A DNA stretch of 35,473 nt, taken from positions 1 to 35,473 of the forward strand of contig CAMWLE010000031.1 of the NCBI GenBank assembly GCA_947175015.1, in the 5' to 3' direction. Origin of the DNA: an uncultured bacterium. GTDB taxonomy: Bacteria; Bacillota; Clostridia; Lachnospirales; Lachnospiraceae. The notes under the pieces were generated by a model. The model saw nothing but the letters and a program-made list of their open reading frames with translations, was not told the origin of the DNA and made no database searches. Positions 25,087 through 33,803 of the stretch are shown in pieces. Position 1 is the first letter of the stretch. Every line of letters starts with the position of its first letter. Made by a program: the position numbers and the translations under genes.

Positions 25087-27646
25087 GACTTACTTCGCCT
25101 CCCTCCATCCTGCTCCTTACATAGGCATCCATTTCTTTCCCATAAGAATACCAATCCGGAAGAATTGCTTTTCTGGACAGAATATCCTCCTTTTTCCCAT
25201 GCAAAGCAGCAACCCTTGCCGCAATCTTGTCAATCTCTCTTGGGGTAAAATAAGTAAATGCCATTCTAAGTTCCGGCAGAAGTCCCATGAATTCATCTTC
25301 TGTCACACGTCCGAAAAATTCATCCAGCATCTCTAAAAACTGCGTTCCGATAAACACCAAATCTCTGGCAGTAAAAAACAATCCCCTGAAAAACTGTGCC
25401 GTACAGAAAAGCTGCTCGCTGGTTCCTGTCAAATATCCACGGCATATCATCTCCACTGCTTCTGCTGTCTTCTTACCGCTTCCATAGAGAATTCCCTGGA
25501 TACATCCATTCAGGCCGGCATGAATCTCCACATCCTGACTCATTCTCTGAAGCGCCTCATAATACGCCTCCCGCTCCTGTACAAATTGGCTGTCCGTATC
25601 CCGCCCTGTCAGTTGGTACAAAAGCTTCAATGCCTTCATACACTGATCCAAATCTTCATCTTTGATACGGGTCATGGAAGGCAGTAAAGTAATTAATTTC
25701 TGACAGCCCAAATGTATCAATTGGGAAAACTCCATTTTTGATTCATACAGGATGGATAATTCCTCCATCATCATCAATGACTTCAGCGCTTCGGCAATGG
25801 AATAAAAATCCACATCCAAAAGCATCAATTCATGCACCCTGTCATACACAGTCTGCAGCTGTTCCCGCAACCCCATCTCAAAGACTTTGGTCAAAAGAAT
25901 CGCACTTTCTTTTGCCCCCAGTTCCTTTTTCAATTCTTCTTTCACAAGCCCTATTGCTGCCTCTTCTATGGTAGCACCATAGACAGACACATCAATCAGC
26001 GCCGAGTTCACCTGGGCGCTCCACTTGTACTTCCATATTTCCCGTAACAGATTCCTGTCCTTTTTCAACTGCAGGTTCGGTCCCTTCACCTTCCTGGCAA
26101 ATGCTGTTTCCAGGAAATTCATCCGGTTAAAAAGCATACTGATCTGCCTGTGTTTGGAGCTTGAGAAAATAGACAGCGTCACTTCCGTCTCCAGCGTGGA
26201 ACCTGTCTTCAAACCATACTTCTTACATTCTGTCTGAAAATCGTAGATAATGGGAGGCACATCCGCACTGCTGCACAACTCGCCCACAGCATTACCCGTC
26301 ATCTGCTTCCGCAAAATGCGCATGGGCGTATCGGAAGCCATATTGCACTCCCCTTTGATAAAGGAGGACAACACCGCATCCAAAAGCTCATAAGCGCCCG
26401 GTTCCTGCTTGCCCCGCAGTCCCGCAAGCCCCCTTGCCATGGCACAAGCGCAGATTTCGTCATAAGTAGACAGATATCCTTCCTTTTTCCTGGTTTCCTT
26501 ACCTGATGACACGATTAAGTCCAGCACTGCATTTTCATAGGGTGTATCCATCTCCGATATATTCTCCCATATCTTCTGATAAAATCCCGGAAAAGGCATC
26601 CCGCTGGCATAGCCGTTCAAGGCATCCGCCGCCTCCATGGAATAAGGCATGACATAGACGCCCTGATCCTTCTCCGGCACCTTCCTCTTAAGCAATGCTT
26701 CATTCCTGTTCTTGACCTCAATGGCTTCTGTCGTTCTCTTCGGCGCTTTCCGTTTAGGCAGCGCGTCATTCTGATTCTCAGTCTTTTGCGCAGGCAACAC
26801 GTCATTCTGATTCTCAGTCTTTTGCGCAGGCAACGCGTCATTCTGATTCTCAGCTTCCCACATAAACAATGCGTTCATCCTGCTTTCCGCTCCCAGCGCT
26901 TTCATCAGCCCGGGCGTATGGAATCCTCCGGTGACCACCAGAACCGGACTTTCCGAAGATACCTCTTTTTGGGCGTATTCCTGTATCTGCTCCGCCATAT
27001 ATATCTCCCTGGCCAGGCAGCCATCCTCCCGCATGACTTCTTCCGGCGTATTTTCCCTGGCCAGCGCACAATAAGTCAGCAGATCAGAAAACCATTTCTC
27101 GCTTTCCTGCCCCAATCCGTTCAATTCAAAATATTTCTCCCAGAATTCATCAAAGCTGCGCAATCCGGTCTTCTCACATAGCTGACCAAGATAAGCATTT
27201 CTGGAAAGCAGATAGTCGTCGTTATAATTATTCTTTTCCTCTTCCTTTTTCAGCAGCCCCTTACCTTCCTGAGATGCCGCCAGGATATCGCCATACGGCA
27301 GGTCAATAAATGCCGTGGGAATCCCAAGACGTTTTCCTGTCCGTAATGCCGCCAGTTCCGGGGAATAATCCAGAAACGGATAATAGCATCTGTAATGCTC
27401 TTTCTCCTCAGAAATCAATCCCGTAGTGTCATGATAGGAATAATAAATGGCAAAAGGCGCCTTGGTATCCTCATGCACCATAACCGAAATCAGGGAGTTG
27501 GCATTGCCCGGCCCCTCCACCAGAATGACCCCCGGACGGATTTTCTCAATCATCCTGCTGATATGTAATGCACAGGCAGGGCTGTGATGTCGGACAGGAA
27601 GCAGGATTATCTCAGCCATTTCCTTGCTTCGTAATATTCTTTCCAT
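25079..27646 (-). CDS. DUF5682 protein (YehM-like), probable EreA/ChaN/TraB-fold hydrolase
   Basis: The 855-residue protein begins with the family hallmark LLPVRHHSPACALH (H20-H21), then VILVEGPGNAN (E44), FIDLPYGD (about 113-120) and VVTGGFHTPGLM (H243). The placement of His, Glu and GGxH resembles metal-dependent EreA/ChaN/TraB-type domains; that link is my inference. The second conserved block is YVMPYSMEAADALNGYASGM. Between the two blocks, residues of about 264-325 are a Gln/Asn/Lys-rich linker built of 36-bp repeats. The rest is helical. The start at 27646 has GGTGGA; an alternative Met at 27619 begins just before the motif. Either start overlaps the ATPase stop (40 or 13 nt), so translation is coupled. 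Confidence 0.85.
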   Translation of the reverse strand: MERILRSKEMAEIILLPVRHHSPACALHISRMIEKIRPGVILVEGPGNANSLISVMVHEDTKAPFAIYYSYHDTTGLISEEKEHYRCYYPFLDYSPELAALRTGKRLGIPTAFIDLPYGDILAASQEGKGLLKKEEEKNNYNDDYLLSRNAYLGQLCEKTGLRSFDEFWEKYFELNGLGQESEKWFSDLLTYCALARENTPEEVMREDGCLAREIYMAEQIQEYAQKEVSSESPVLVVTGGFHTPGLMKALGAESRMNALFMWEAENQNDALPAQKTENQNDVLPAQKTENQNDALPKRKAPKRTTEAIEVKNRNEALLKRKVPEKDQGVYVMPYSMEAADALNGYASGMPFPGFYQKIWENISEMDTPYENAVLDLIVSSGKETRKKEGYLSTYDEICACAMARGLAGLRGKQEPGAYELLDAVLSSFIKGECNMASDTPMRILRKQMTGNAVGELCSSADVPPIIYDFQTECKKYGLKTGSTLETEVTLSIFSSSKHRQISMLFNRMNFLETAFARKVKGPNLQLKKDRNLLREIWKYKWSAQVNSALIDVSVYGATIEEAAIGLVKEELKKELGAKESAILLTKVFEMGLREQLQTVYDRVHELMLLDVDFYSIAEALKSLMMMEELSILYESKMEFSQLIHLGCQKLITLLPSMTRIKDEDLDQCMKALKLLYQLTGRDTDSQFVQEREAYYEALQRMSQDVEIHAGLNGCIQGILYGSGKKTAEAVEMICRGYLTGTSEQLFCTAQFFRGLFFTARDLVFIGTQFLEMLDEFFGRVTEDEFMGLLPELRMAFTYFTPREIDKIAARVAALHGKKEDILSRKAILPDWYSYGKEMDAYVRSRMEGGEVSHE
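26757..26864. repeat. Three 36-bp tandem repeats inside the DUF5682 gene
   Basis: Units at 26757-26792, 26793-26828 and 26829-26864 share the core cgtcattctgattctcag and encode TENQNDVLPAQK-like 12-residue units. A degenerate further unit (VKNRNEALLKRK) precedes them on the plus strand. The frame is preserved. Confidence 0.85.
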
Positions 27647-28719
27647 AATCCACCCTCTTTACTGCTCTTATCCCTGATAACAGTGTTGAAATATCCTTTT
27701 ACCTTCTCCAGATCATCCTTATTCTCTTTGGAAACCGCCCCTACCAGATTCTGCACCAAAGCCTCCATGCTTATCTCCGCATCTCCATAATAATATCCTG
27801 TGATCATAGCCTGATAATAAACTGACACTGCCTCCGCCGTACTCATCACTGCCGATGGCTTATCAATCCTATGTCCATAGGAAGATACCCCCTCCCGCAG
27901 TTCATGATAAGTAGAGGCCAGAATCTCAGCCACATCCTCATCTGCCTGCATAGCAATATGAGCCTCATCCGCCAGTTTGTTGACTTCATTTATGATTATC
28001 CGTTTCTCCATGGCAGCCTCACGAACCGGCATCACAGTCTCGAAATTAAAACGACGCTTCAAAGCACTGCTCATCTCATTAACGCCTTTGTCTCTGGTAT
28101 TGGCCGTACCAATAACATTAAACCCTGCTTTTGCAAACAGGAAGCCATCATCTCCCAGTTCCGGTACATTCAACACCTTGTCACTGAGCACACTGATCAA
28201 ACTGTCCTGAATCTCAGCGGGAGTTCTGGTAATCTCTTCAAATCTGGTCAAAATTCCTCTCTCCATCCCCACATACAGAGGAGACGGCACAAGTGCTTCT
28301 CTGCTGGGTCCCTTTGCCAGCAGCAGAGCATAATTCCAGGAATATTTGATCATATCTTCCGTTGTCCCTGCCGTTCCCTGAATGGTATTAGTACTCACTC
28401 CGCTGATGGCAGCCGAAAGAAGCTCCGACAGCATGGTTTTGGCCGTTCCCGGCTCCCCTACCAGCATCAGTCCCCGGTTCCCGGCCAGGGTCACAATGCA
28501 GCGCTCCACCAGAGCATCATTTCCCAGATACTTTTTCTCGATCAGGTACTCCTTATCCTTGTACACAACAGGCTTTGGACTACCCAGAATAAAAGTCCTG
28601 ACCGCCTTCGGCGACATCTGCCAGTTTTCCGGTTTGTTACCTGTATCAGTGGCCTTCAGCGCTTCCAACTCCTCCTTGTACCTTACCTCCACCGGCGGTT
28701 TAATAAATTCTTGTTCCAT
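27607..28719 (-). CDS. MoxR-family AAA+ ATPase (YehL-like)
   Basis: The 370-residue ATPase has Walker A GEPGTAKT (residues 88-95), a Walker B-like segment GILTRFEEITR (about 155-165) in which the usual Asp is Glu, sensor 1 in NVIGTANTRD (about 201-210) and an arginine-finger region ALKRRFNFE (about 219-227). MoxR ATPases form hexameric rings and remodel partner proteins through VWA cofactors. The ATG at 28719 follows GGGGAGGAA; the frame is open to 28779 but that stretch is hydrophobic and lacks a site. It is first in the operon, driven from 28770-28778, and overlaps the DUF5682 gene. The equivalent in E. coli is YehL. Confidence 0.92.
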   Translation of the reverse strand: MEQEFIKPPVEVRYKEELEALKATDTGNKPENWQMSPKAVRTFILGSPKPVVYKDKEYLIEKKYLGNDALVERCIVTLAGNRGLMLVGEPGTAKTMLSELLSAAISGVSTNTIQGTAGTTEDMIKYSWNYALLLAKGPSREALVPSPLYVGMERGILTRFEEITRTPAEIQDSLISVLSDKVLNVPELGDDGFLFAKAGFNVIGTANTRDKGVNEMSSALKRRFNFETVMPVREAAMEKRIIINEVNKLADEAHIAMQADEDVAEILASTYHELREGVSSYGHRIDKPSAVMSTAEAVSVYYQAMITGYYYGDAEISMEALVQNLVGAVSKENKDDLEKVKGYFNTVIRDKSSKEGGLWKEYYEARKWLR

Positions 28720-28769
28720 GGCATTTCCTCCCCGTTTCCACTTGGAATAAAATATCTCGTATAAAAATA

Positions 28770-28778
28770 AGTATAGCA
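28770..28778 (-). promoter_or_regulatory. Extended -10 promoter of the MoxR-DUF5682-VWA-SWIM operon
   Basis: Read on the minus strand, TGCTATACT gives an extended -10 (TG-N-TATACT). No good -35 lies at 17 bp. The predicted start near 28763 gives a leader of about 45 nt to the ATG at 28719. AT-rich flanks support it. Confidence 0.5.
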
Positions 28779-28795
28779 AAACAAATGTGAAATTT

Positions 28796-29200
28796 CTACC
28801 TTTTCACTGTCTGTTTTCCAAACATTTCAAAATACTCCTGTGCCTTTTCCAGAGACACTTGCAGTTTTTGCTGTAATCTTTCCAAAATATCATTTTCAGA
28901 AAGTCCGCAATCAAAACCTGTCTCAATGATGCCTTCCGCTTTGCCCTCCAGTTTGCCTTCCAGTTTGCCCTCCAGTTTTCCCTTCATTTCACTTTCTCTT
29001 GCGATTTCTTCAAATAAAGTACACATATCAACTTCTCCTTTCCTTGATAATGCGTTATAGTCAATTCTGCAGTTTGTTGCTCCTGCCACCGTCATAATCA
29101 CAGTTTTGTCTACATTATGCTCTCTTGATAACCTCTTTTCTTTTCCTGCTTCCAGTATACTATCAAATCCTGCTGATTGCAAGATATGACAGCGCAGCAC
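28796..29200 (-). pseudogene. C-terminal remnant of an Rpn/PD-(D/E)XK nuclease-family protein
   Basis: The 134-residue frame (GTG at its 5' end) reads GEVDMCTLFEEIARE, then a run of KLEG repeats and a helical tail (DILERLQQKLQVSLEKAQEY). This is the usual C-terminal end of clostridial Rpn-like or PD-(D/E)XK 'transposase' proteins, which are about 280-350 residues. The nuclease core expected upstream is absent, since the purL terminator begins only about 30 bp away. No ribosome binding site was seen. It is probably a decayed fragment, though a short expressed protein cannot be excluded. The KLEG section is a 12-bp repeat (about 28936-28985). Confidence 0.55.
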
Positions 29201-29228
29201 AGGTTTTCTGCCAATCCCATCATAAAAA

Positions 29229-29266
29229 TGACCTCGAAATGGGATTTGATGCCCATTTCAAGGTCA
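29229..29266 (-). terminator. Intrinsic terminator of purL
   Basis: A 15-bp stem with one mismatch (TGACCTCGAAATGGG with CCCATTTCAAGGTCA, loop about 8 nt) is followed on the minus strand by TTTTTATG. It lies about 30 bp after the purL stop. Confidence 0.85.
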
Positions 29267-29298
29267 CAAAATAATTTTTACCATGGAATCCTGCTTTT

Positions 29299-32200
29299 TT
29301 ATTTAAAATAAGCAACGCCTGACTCGAAGATCCTGATATCCTGTTCTCCATAGATATTCTTCGCCACCGCAATATCCCGTCTCTCGGAATGTGCCATTTT
29401 GCCCAGGCACCGTCCGTCAGGGGAAGTAATACCCTCAATGGCACGATAAGAACCATTGATATTGTATTCCTCATCCATGGACACATTGCCTTCCTGGTCG
29501 GCATACTGGGTCGCCACCTGGCCGCCCGCGAACAATTGATCCAGCCATGCTTCCGGCGCTACAAAACGCCCTTCACCATGGGAAGCCGGATTACAATAAA
29601 CCGCACCCAATTCCGCCTCCTGCAGCCAGGGCGATTTGTTGGACACCACCTTTGTATATACCATTTTAGAAATATGTCTGTTAATGGTATTGAAAGTCAG
29701 AGTAGGCGAATCCTCCTTCTGCCCCACGATTTCCCCATAAGGCAGCAATCCCAGCTTAATCAATGCCTGGAAACCGTTACAGATACCCAATGCCAGACCA
29801 TCCCGTTTCTCCAGCAGTTCCTTCACCGCTTCCTCCATTTTGGCATTGCGGAAAGCAGTGGCGAAAAATTTCGCACTTCCGTCTGGCTCATCCCCTGCGG
29901 AGAACCCTCCTGGGAACATAATAATCTGCGCCTGGCCGATGGCTTTGACAAATTCCTCCACAGATTCCCGAATATCCTCTGCACTCAGATTCCGGAATAC
30001 TTTAGTGATCACATTGGCCCCTGCGCGTTCAAATGCCTTTGCACTGTCATACTCACAGTTGGTTCCGGGAAATACCGGGATAAACACTGTGGGCTTTGCC
30101 ACTTTATGCCTGCACACATAAACCTTGTCCGCTTGATAACAATCACTTGCAACAGGTGTCGTCTCCTTCACCGCCTTGGTGGCAAACACTTTTTCAAGTT
30201 TGGATGTCCACGCATTGAACGCTTCCTCCATTGTGATTGCCACATCGCCATAGGTAAAGGCCGATTCCTCCGTGACCGTACCTATAACAACAAAGCAGAC
30301 GTCTGCAGTCCCCGTAACCTCCCGAAGCTTATCCCCCGGCACCTCAACCAAGATATCCCCCATTGCATTTTCAAATAATTCCTCCACCGTCACATGATGT
30401 CCGACCTGCACACCCAACTTATTGCCAAAGGCCATTTTGGATATGGCAGCAGCCACGCCCTTCGCGTCCAGAGCATATGCGGAAACCACCTTTTTCTCCT
30501 TCATCAGACGAGAAATATATTGATAAAGCTTTAACACCTCATCATATATGGGAATGTCATATTCATCCTTCTCAATCTTAAAACGAACCAGCACATTGCC
30601 TGCCTGTTTCAGCTCCGGTGTCACAATATCCTGATGCTTCGCAATATCCACCGCAAAAGAAACCAGAGTGGGAGGTACATCAATCTCATTAAATGTACCG
30701 GACATACTATCCTTACCGCCAATGGACGGCAGGCCAAACCCCATCTGCGCATCATAAGCGCCCAAAAGTGCTGAGAATGGCTGACTCCACCGGGACGGCT
30801 CTTCCGTCATCCTGCGGAAATATTCCTGGAACGTAAAACGGATTTTAGTGCAGTCCCCGCCGTTTGCCACAACCTTCGCCATGGATTCCACCACCGCATA
30901 AACTGCGCCGTGATAGGGGCTCCATGAAGACAAATAGGGATCGAAACCATAGCTCATCATAGTGACCGTATCGGTTTTTCCCTTCTGTACAGGCAATTTC
31001 GCCACCATTGCCTGCGTTTCCGTCATCTGATATTTACCGCCATAAGGCATCAGTACACTGCCCGCACCGATGGAAGCATCAAACATTTCCACCAGTCCCT
31101 TTTGAGAACACACATTCAGATCATGCAGAAGCGCCAGCCATGCGGACTTTATATCACCTGCCTCCAGCTCATCTCCCACTGCGGGCACCGCCCACTTTTT
31201 GAAATAGTTCTCCTTCTCATCCGGAATCTCCACTTTAACAGCAGTCTCCTGATGTGCCCCGTTAGTGTCCAGAAATGCCCGCTTCAAATCCACAATCTTC
31301 TTCCCCCGCCAGTTCAGCACCAGCCTGGGTTCTTCAGTGACCACCGCCACCGCTACGGCCTCCAGATTCTCTTCCGCAGCAAATCCAAGGAACTTCTCCA
31401 CATCTTTCGGGTCCACTACCACAGCCATGCGTTCCTGGGACTCGGAAATAGCAAGCTCCGTTCCGTCCAAACCTGCATATTTCTTAGGTACCTTATCCAG
31501 ATCCACAGTCAAGCCATCCGCCAGCTCACCAATGGCAACAGACACACCGCCCGCGCCGAAATCATTACACTTTTTAATAATACGGCTGACCTCTTCTCTG
31601 CGGAAAAGTCTCTGTATCTTGCGTTCCGTAGGCGCATTGCCCTTCTGTACCTCTGCGCCGCAGGTCTCGATCGACTGCTCCGTGTGCACCTTGGAGGAAC
31701 CTGTGGCGCCGCCGCAGCCGTCTCTTCCGGTACGTCCCCCCAACAGGATGATAATATCGCCCGGATCAGAAGTCTCCCGAATCACATTTTTTCTGGGCGC
31801 CGCACCCATGACAGCTCCGATTTCCATTCGCTTGGCCACATAATCAGGATGATAAATCTCCTTCACATATCCGGTGGCAAGTCCGATTTGGTTGCCATAG
31901 GAGGAATAACCATCGGCTGCCCCCCGCACCAGTTTCTTCTGCGGTAATTTTCCTTTCAATGTATCTGCCACAGGCACCGTGGGATCTGCCGCACCGGTCA
32001 CACGCATGGCCTGATACACATAACCACGCCCGGAAAGAGGATCACGAATCGCACCGCCCAGACAAGTTGCTGCACCGCCAAAAGGCTCTATCTCCGTGGG
32101 ATGATTATGGGTCTCATTTTTGAAAAATACCAGCCACTCTTCCGTCTCCTTATGGTCACCGTAATCCATCTCCACAGGCACCACAACGGAGCAGGCATTA

Positions 32201-33102
32201 ATCTCATCGGATTCTTCCATATCCGCCAGCTTGCCATCCTTCTTCAGCTTCCGCATAGCCATCAATGCCAGATCCATCAGGCAGACAAATTTATCCTTTC
32301 TCCGCTCTCCAAACACCTCTTCTCTGGTGTCAATATAACTGCGGTAGGCGTTTTCAATCGGTGTGCGGTAATATCCCTCCCCGAACTCCACTTCTGTTAA
32401 TTCCGTGGAAAAAGTAGTATGCCTGCAATGATCAGACCAATAGGTATCCAACACCCTGATCTCTGTCATGGAAGGATCACGCTTCTCCTCCTCTCGGAAA
32501 TACTTCTGGATATGCAGGAAATCCTTAAATGTCATTGCCAGAGACAGGGACTCATATAACTTGCGAAGAGGTGCTTCCTCCATCTGCGTAAAACCATCAA
32601 AAATGGAAATATCCCCAGGCTCACCAAAAACCGTGATCAAGGTATCCGGTTTCACACTGTCCGTCTCTCTGGAATCCACAGGATTGATACAATATGACCT
32701 GATCCTGGCAAATTCTTCCTCCGTAATATTTCCCAGTATCATATAGGTAACTGCAGTACGAATCACAGGCTCTTCGTCCTCATTTAAGAACCGGACACAC
32801 TGCACTGCGGAATCCGCTCTTTGGTCAAACTGCCCCGGCAGAAATTCCACCGAGAACACTCTCGCCTGTTCCGGAATCTGAATCTCTTCGTAATACAGAT
32901 CGTCCACCGGCGGCTCCGAGAAAACCGACCTGCACGCACTCTCAAACACCTCATCTGAAATATTCTCCACATCATAGCGGATGAACACTCTGACACCTGC
33001 TGTCCGGATACCAAGAAAGCTTTCGATCTCATCATGCAGTTCCTTGGCTTTTACAGCATAAGGCTCCTTTTTTTCCACATAAATACGCCTGACTCTTCCC
33101 AT
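29299..33102 (-). CDS. purL: Phosphoribosylformylglycinamidine synthase, single-chain PurL
   Basis: The enzyme makes formylglycinamidine ribotide from FGAR, glutamine and ATP, step four of de novo purine synthesis. At 1,267 residues it is the large fused form, with N-terminal domain, AIRS-like synthase core and glutamine amidotransferase in one chain. The core shows KNETHNHPTEIEPFGGAAT and GGRTGRDGCGGATGSS. The amidotransferase shows VFPGTNCEYDSAKAFERAG, the nucleophile in GICNGFQALIKLGLLPYGE (C1108), and H1238/E1240 in KMAHSERRD. GGAGGTG precedes the ATG by 5 nt. It follows the TetR gene by 28 bp in the same direction and ends at a strong terminator. There is no room for a purine riboswitch directly upstream, and no other pur gene is in the window. 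Confidence 0.97.
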   Translation of the reverse strand: MGRVRRIYVEKKEPYAVKAKELHDEIESFLGIRTAGVRVFIRYDVENISDEVFESACRSVFSEPPVDDLYYEEIQIPEQARVFSVEFLPGQFDQRADSAVQCVRFLNEDEEPVIRTAVTYMILGNITEEEFARIRSYCINPVDSRETDSVKPDTLITVFGEPGDISIFDGFTQMEEAPLRKLYESLSLAMTFKDFLHIQKYFREEEKRDPSMTEIRVLDTYWSDHCRHTTFSTELTEVEFGEGYYRTPIENAYRSYIDTREEVFGERRKDKFVCLMDLALMAMRKLKKDGKLADMEESDEINACSVVVPVEMDYGDHKETEEWLVFFKNETHNHPTEIEPFGGAATCLGGAIRDPLSGRGYVYQAMRVTGAADPTVPVADTLKGKLPQKKLVRGAADGYSSYGNQIGLATGYVKEIYHPDYVAKRMEIGAVMGAAPRKNVIRETSDPGDIIILLGGRTGRDGCGGATGSSKVHTEQSIETCGAEVQKGNAPTERKIQRLFRREEVSRIIKKCNDFGAGGVSVAIGELADGLTVDLDKVPKKYAGLDGTELAISESQERMAVVVDPKDVEKFLGFAAEENLEAVAVAVVTEEPRLVLNWRGKKIVDLKRAFLDTNGAHQETAVKVEIPDEKENYFKKWAVPAVGDELEAGDIKSAWLALLHDLNVCSQKGLVEMFDASIGAGSVLMPYGGKYQMTETQAMVAKLPVQKGKTDTVTMMSYGFDPYLSSWSPYHGAVYAVVESMAKVVANGGDCTKIRFTFQEYFRRMTEEPSRWSQPFSALLGAYDAQMGFGLPSIGGKDSMSGTFNEIDVPPTLVSFAVDIAKHQDIVTPELKQAGNVLVRFKIEKDEYDIPIYDEVLKLYQYISRLMKEKKVVSAYALDAKGVAAAISKMAFGNKLGVQVGHHVTVEELFENAMGDILVEVPGDKLREVTGTADVCFVVIGTVTEESAFTYGDVAITMEEAFNAWTSKLEKVFATKAVKETTPVASDCYQADKVYVCRHKVAKPTVFIPVFPGTNCEYDSAKAFERAGANVITKVFRNLSAEDIRESVEEFVKAIGQAQIIMFPGGFSAGDEPDGSAKFFATAFRNAKMEEAVKELLEKRDGLALGICNGFQALIKLGLLPYGEIVGQKEDSPTLTFNTINRHISKMVYTKVVSNKSPWLQEAELGAVYCNPASHGEGRFVAPEAWLDQLFAGGQVATQYADQEGNVSMDEEYNINGSYRAIEGITSPDGRCLGKMAHSERRDIAVAKNIYGEQDIRIFESGVAYFK

Positions 33103-33130
33103 CCTGCACCTCCATCTAATTATCTATGAT

Positions 33131-33742
33131 TCACAACTCTGCCTTTTCCTCTGCTGTACCCAGGGACTTTAGAATATAAAACATCTCCCTGTCCACCGTT
33201 TCCGCAGTAATTCCAATGGTCTGAGCTGAAATCTTCAATCCCTCCAACACAAACATGATATTTCTGGCTGTTCCCATACAATCCTCACAGTAAAATTCAC
33301 CGCTTGCCACACCTGCTTCAATCAGCTTTTCAATAATCTTTACCGCAGCATCAAACTGCTTCTTCAATATGTTATCTTTTTTGCTCAGCTTGTTCTGGAA
33401 ATAGAATTCATATATCGCCTGGGTCAATGTATCATTTTTTCTCAAGAGTTCCTTTTTCTGCTCCCGCAAGAACAAAATCAAAATATCCGCAGCAGTGGCA
33501 TCCTCCGTAATACTGTCAGAGAACACATCATCCGCCTCTTCACTCTCTAACTTCATCACTTCCAGGAAAATCTGACTGGTACTTTCAAAATACAGATAGA
33601 GACCGCCCCTGCTGATATCACAGGCATCCACAATGTCTTTCATAGTCACTTTCTTGAACCCTTTTTCCATGAAAACCTTTCTGGCCGTCTCCAATATAAA
33701 TTTCTTCTTCTGTACCGATTTTTCTCCCATGTCATACCCCAT
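33131..33742 (-). CDS. TetR/AcrR-family transcriptional regulator
   Basis: The 203-residue protein has a TetR N-terminal DNA-binding domain: an AARKVFMEKGFKKVT-like helix (LETARKVFMEKGFKKVTMKD) and a helix-turn-helix DIVDACDISRGGLYLYFES (about residues 36-54). A helical ligand-binding domain follows. Two starts are possible, 33742 (GGTGA upstream) and Met5 at 33730 (GGGG upstream). It lies 28 bp before purL on the same strand, so both are likely on one transcript. Whether it regulates purL, itself or a distant gene is not visible. The ligand is unknown. Confidence 0.88.
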   Translation of the reverse strand: MGYDMGEKSVQKKKFILETARKVFMEKGFKKVTMKDIVDACDISRGGLYLYFESTSQIFLEVMKLESEEADDVFSDSITEDATAADILILFLREQKKELLRKNDTLTQAIYEFYFQNKLSKKDNILKKQFDAAVKIIEKLIEAGVASGEFYCEDCMGTARNIMFVLEGLKISAQTIGITAETVDREMFYILKSLGTAEEKAEL

Positions 33743-33803
33743 TTCACCATCTATATGTATTCTGTCCCACCAACTGCATATATCCTATTTGCTGCACAGG
33801 TAT

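Noticed and set aside
27871..28764. 297-codon open frame on the plus strand
   Set aside because: It is antisense to the MoxR ATPase, which has all AAA+ motifs; the antisense product is rich in Ser/His/Gln with no recognisable domain or ribosome binding site.
29389..30378. 329-codon open frame on the plus strand
   Set aside because: It lies wholly antisense to purL, whose amidotransferase motifs are intact.
33103..33130. Purine riboswitch before purL
   Set aside because: Only 28 bp separate purL from the TetR gene, too short for an aptamer.
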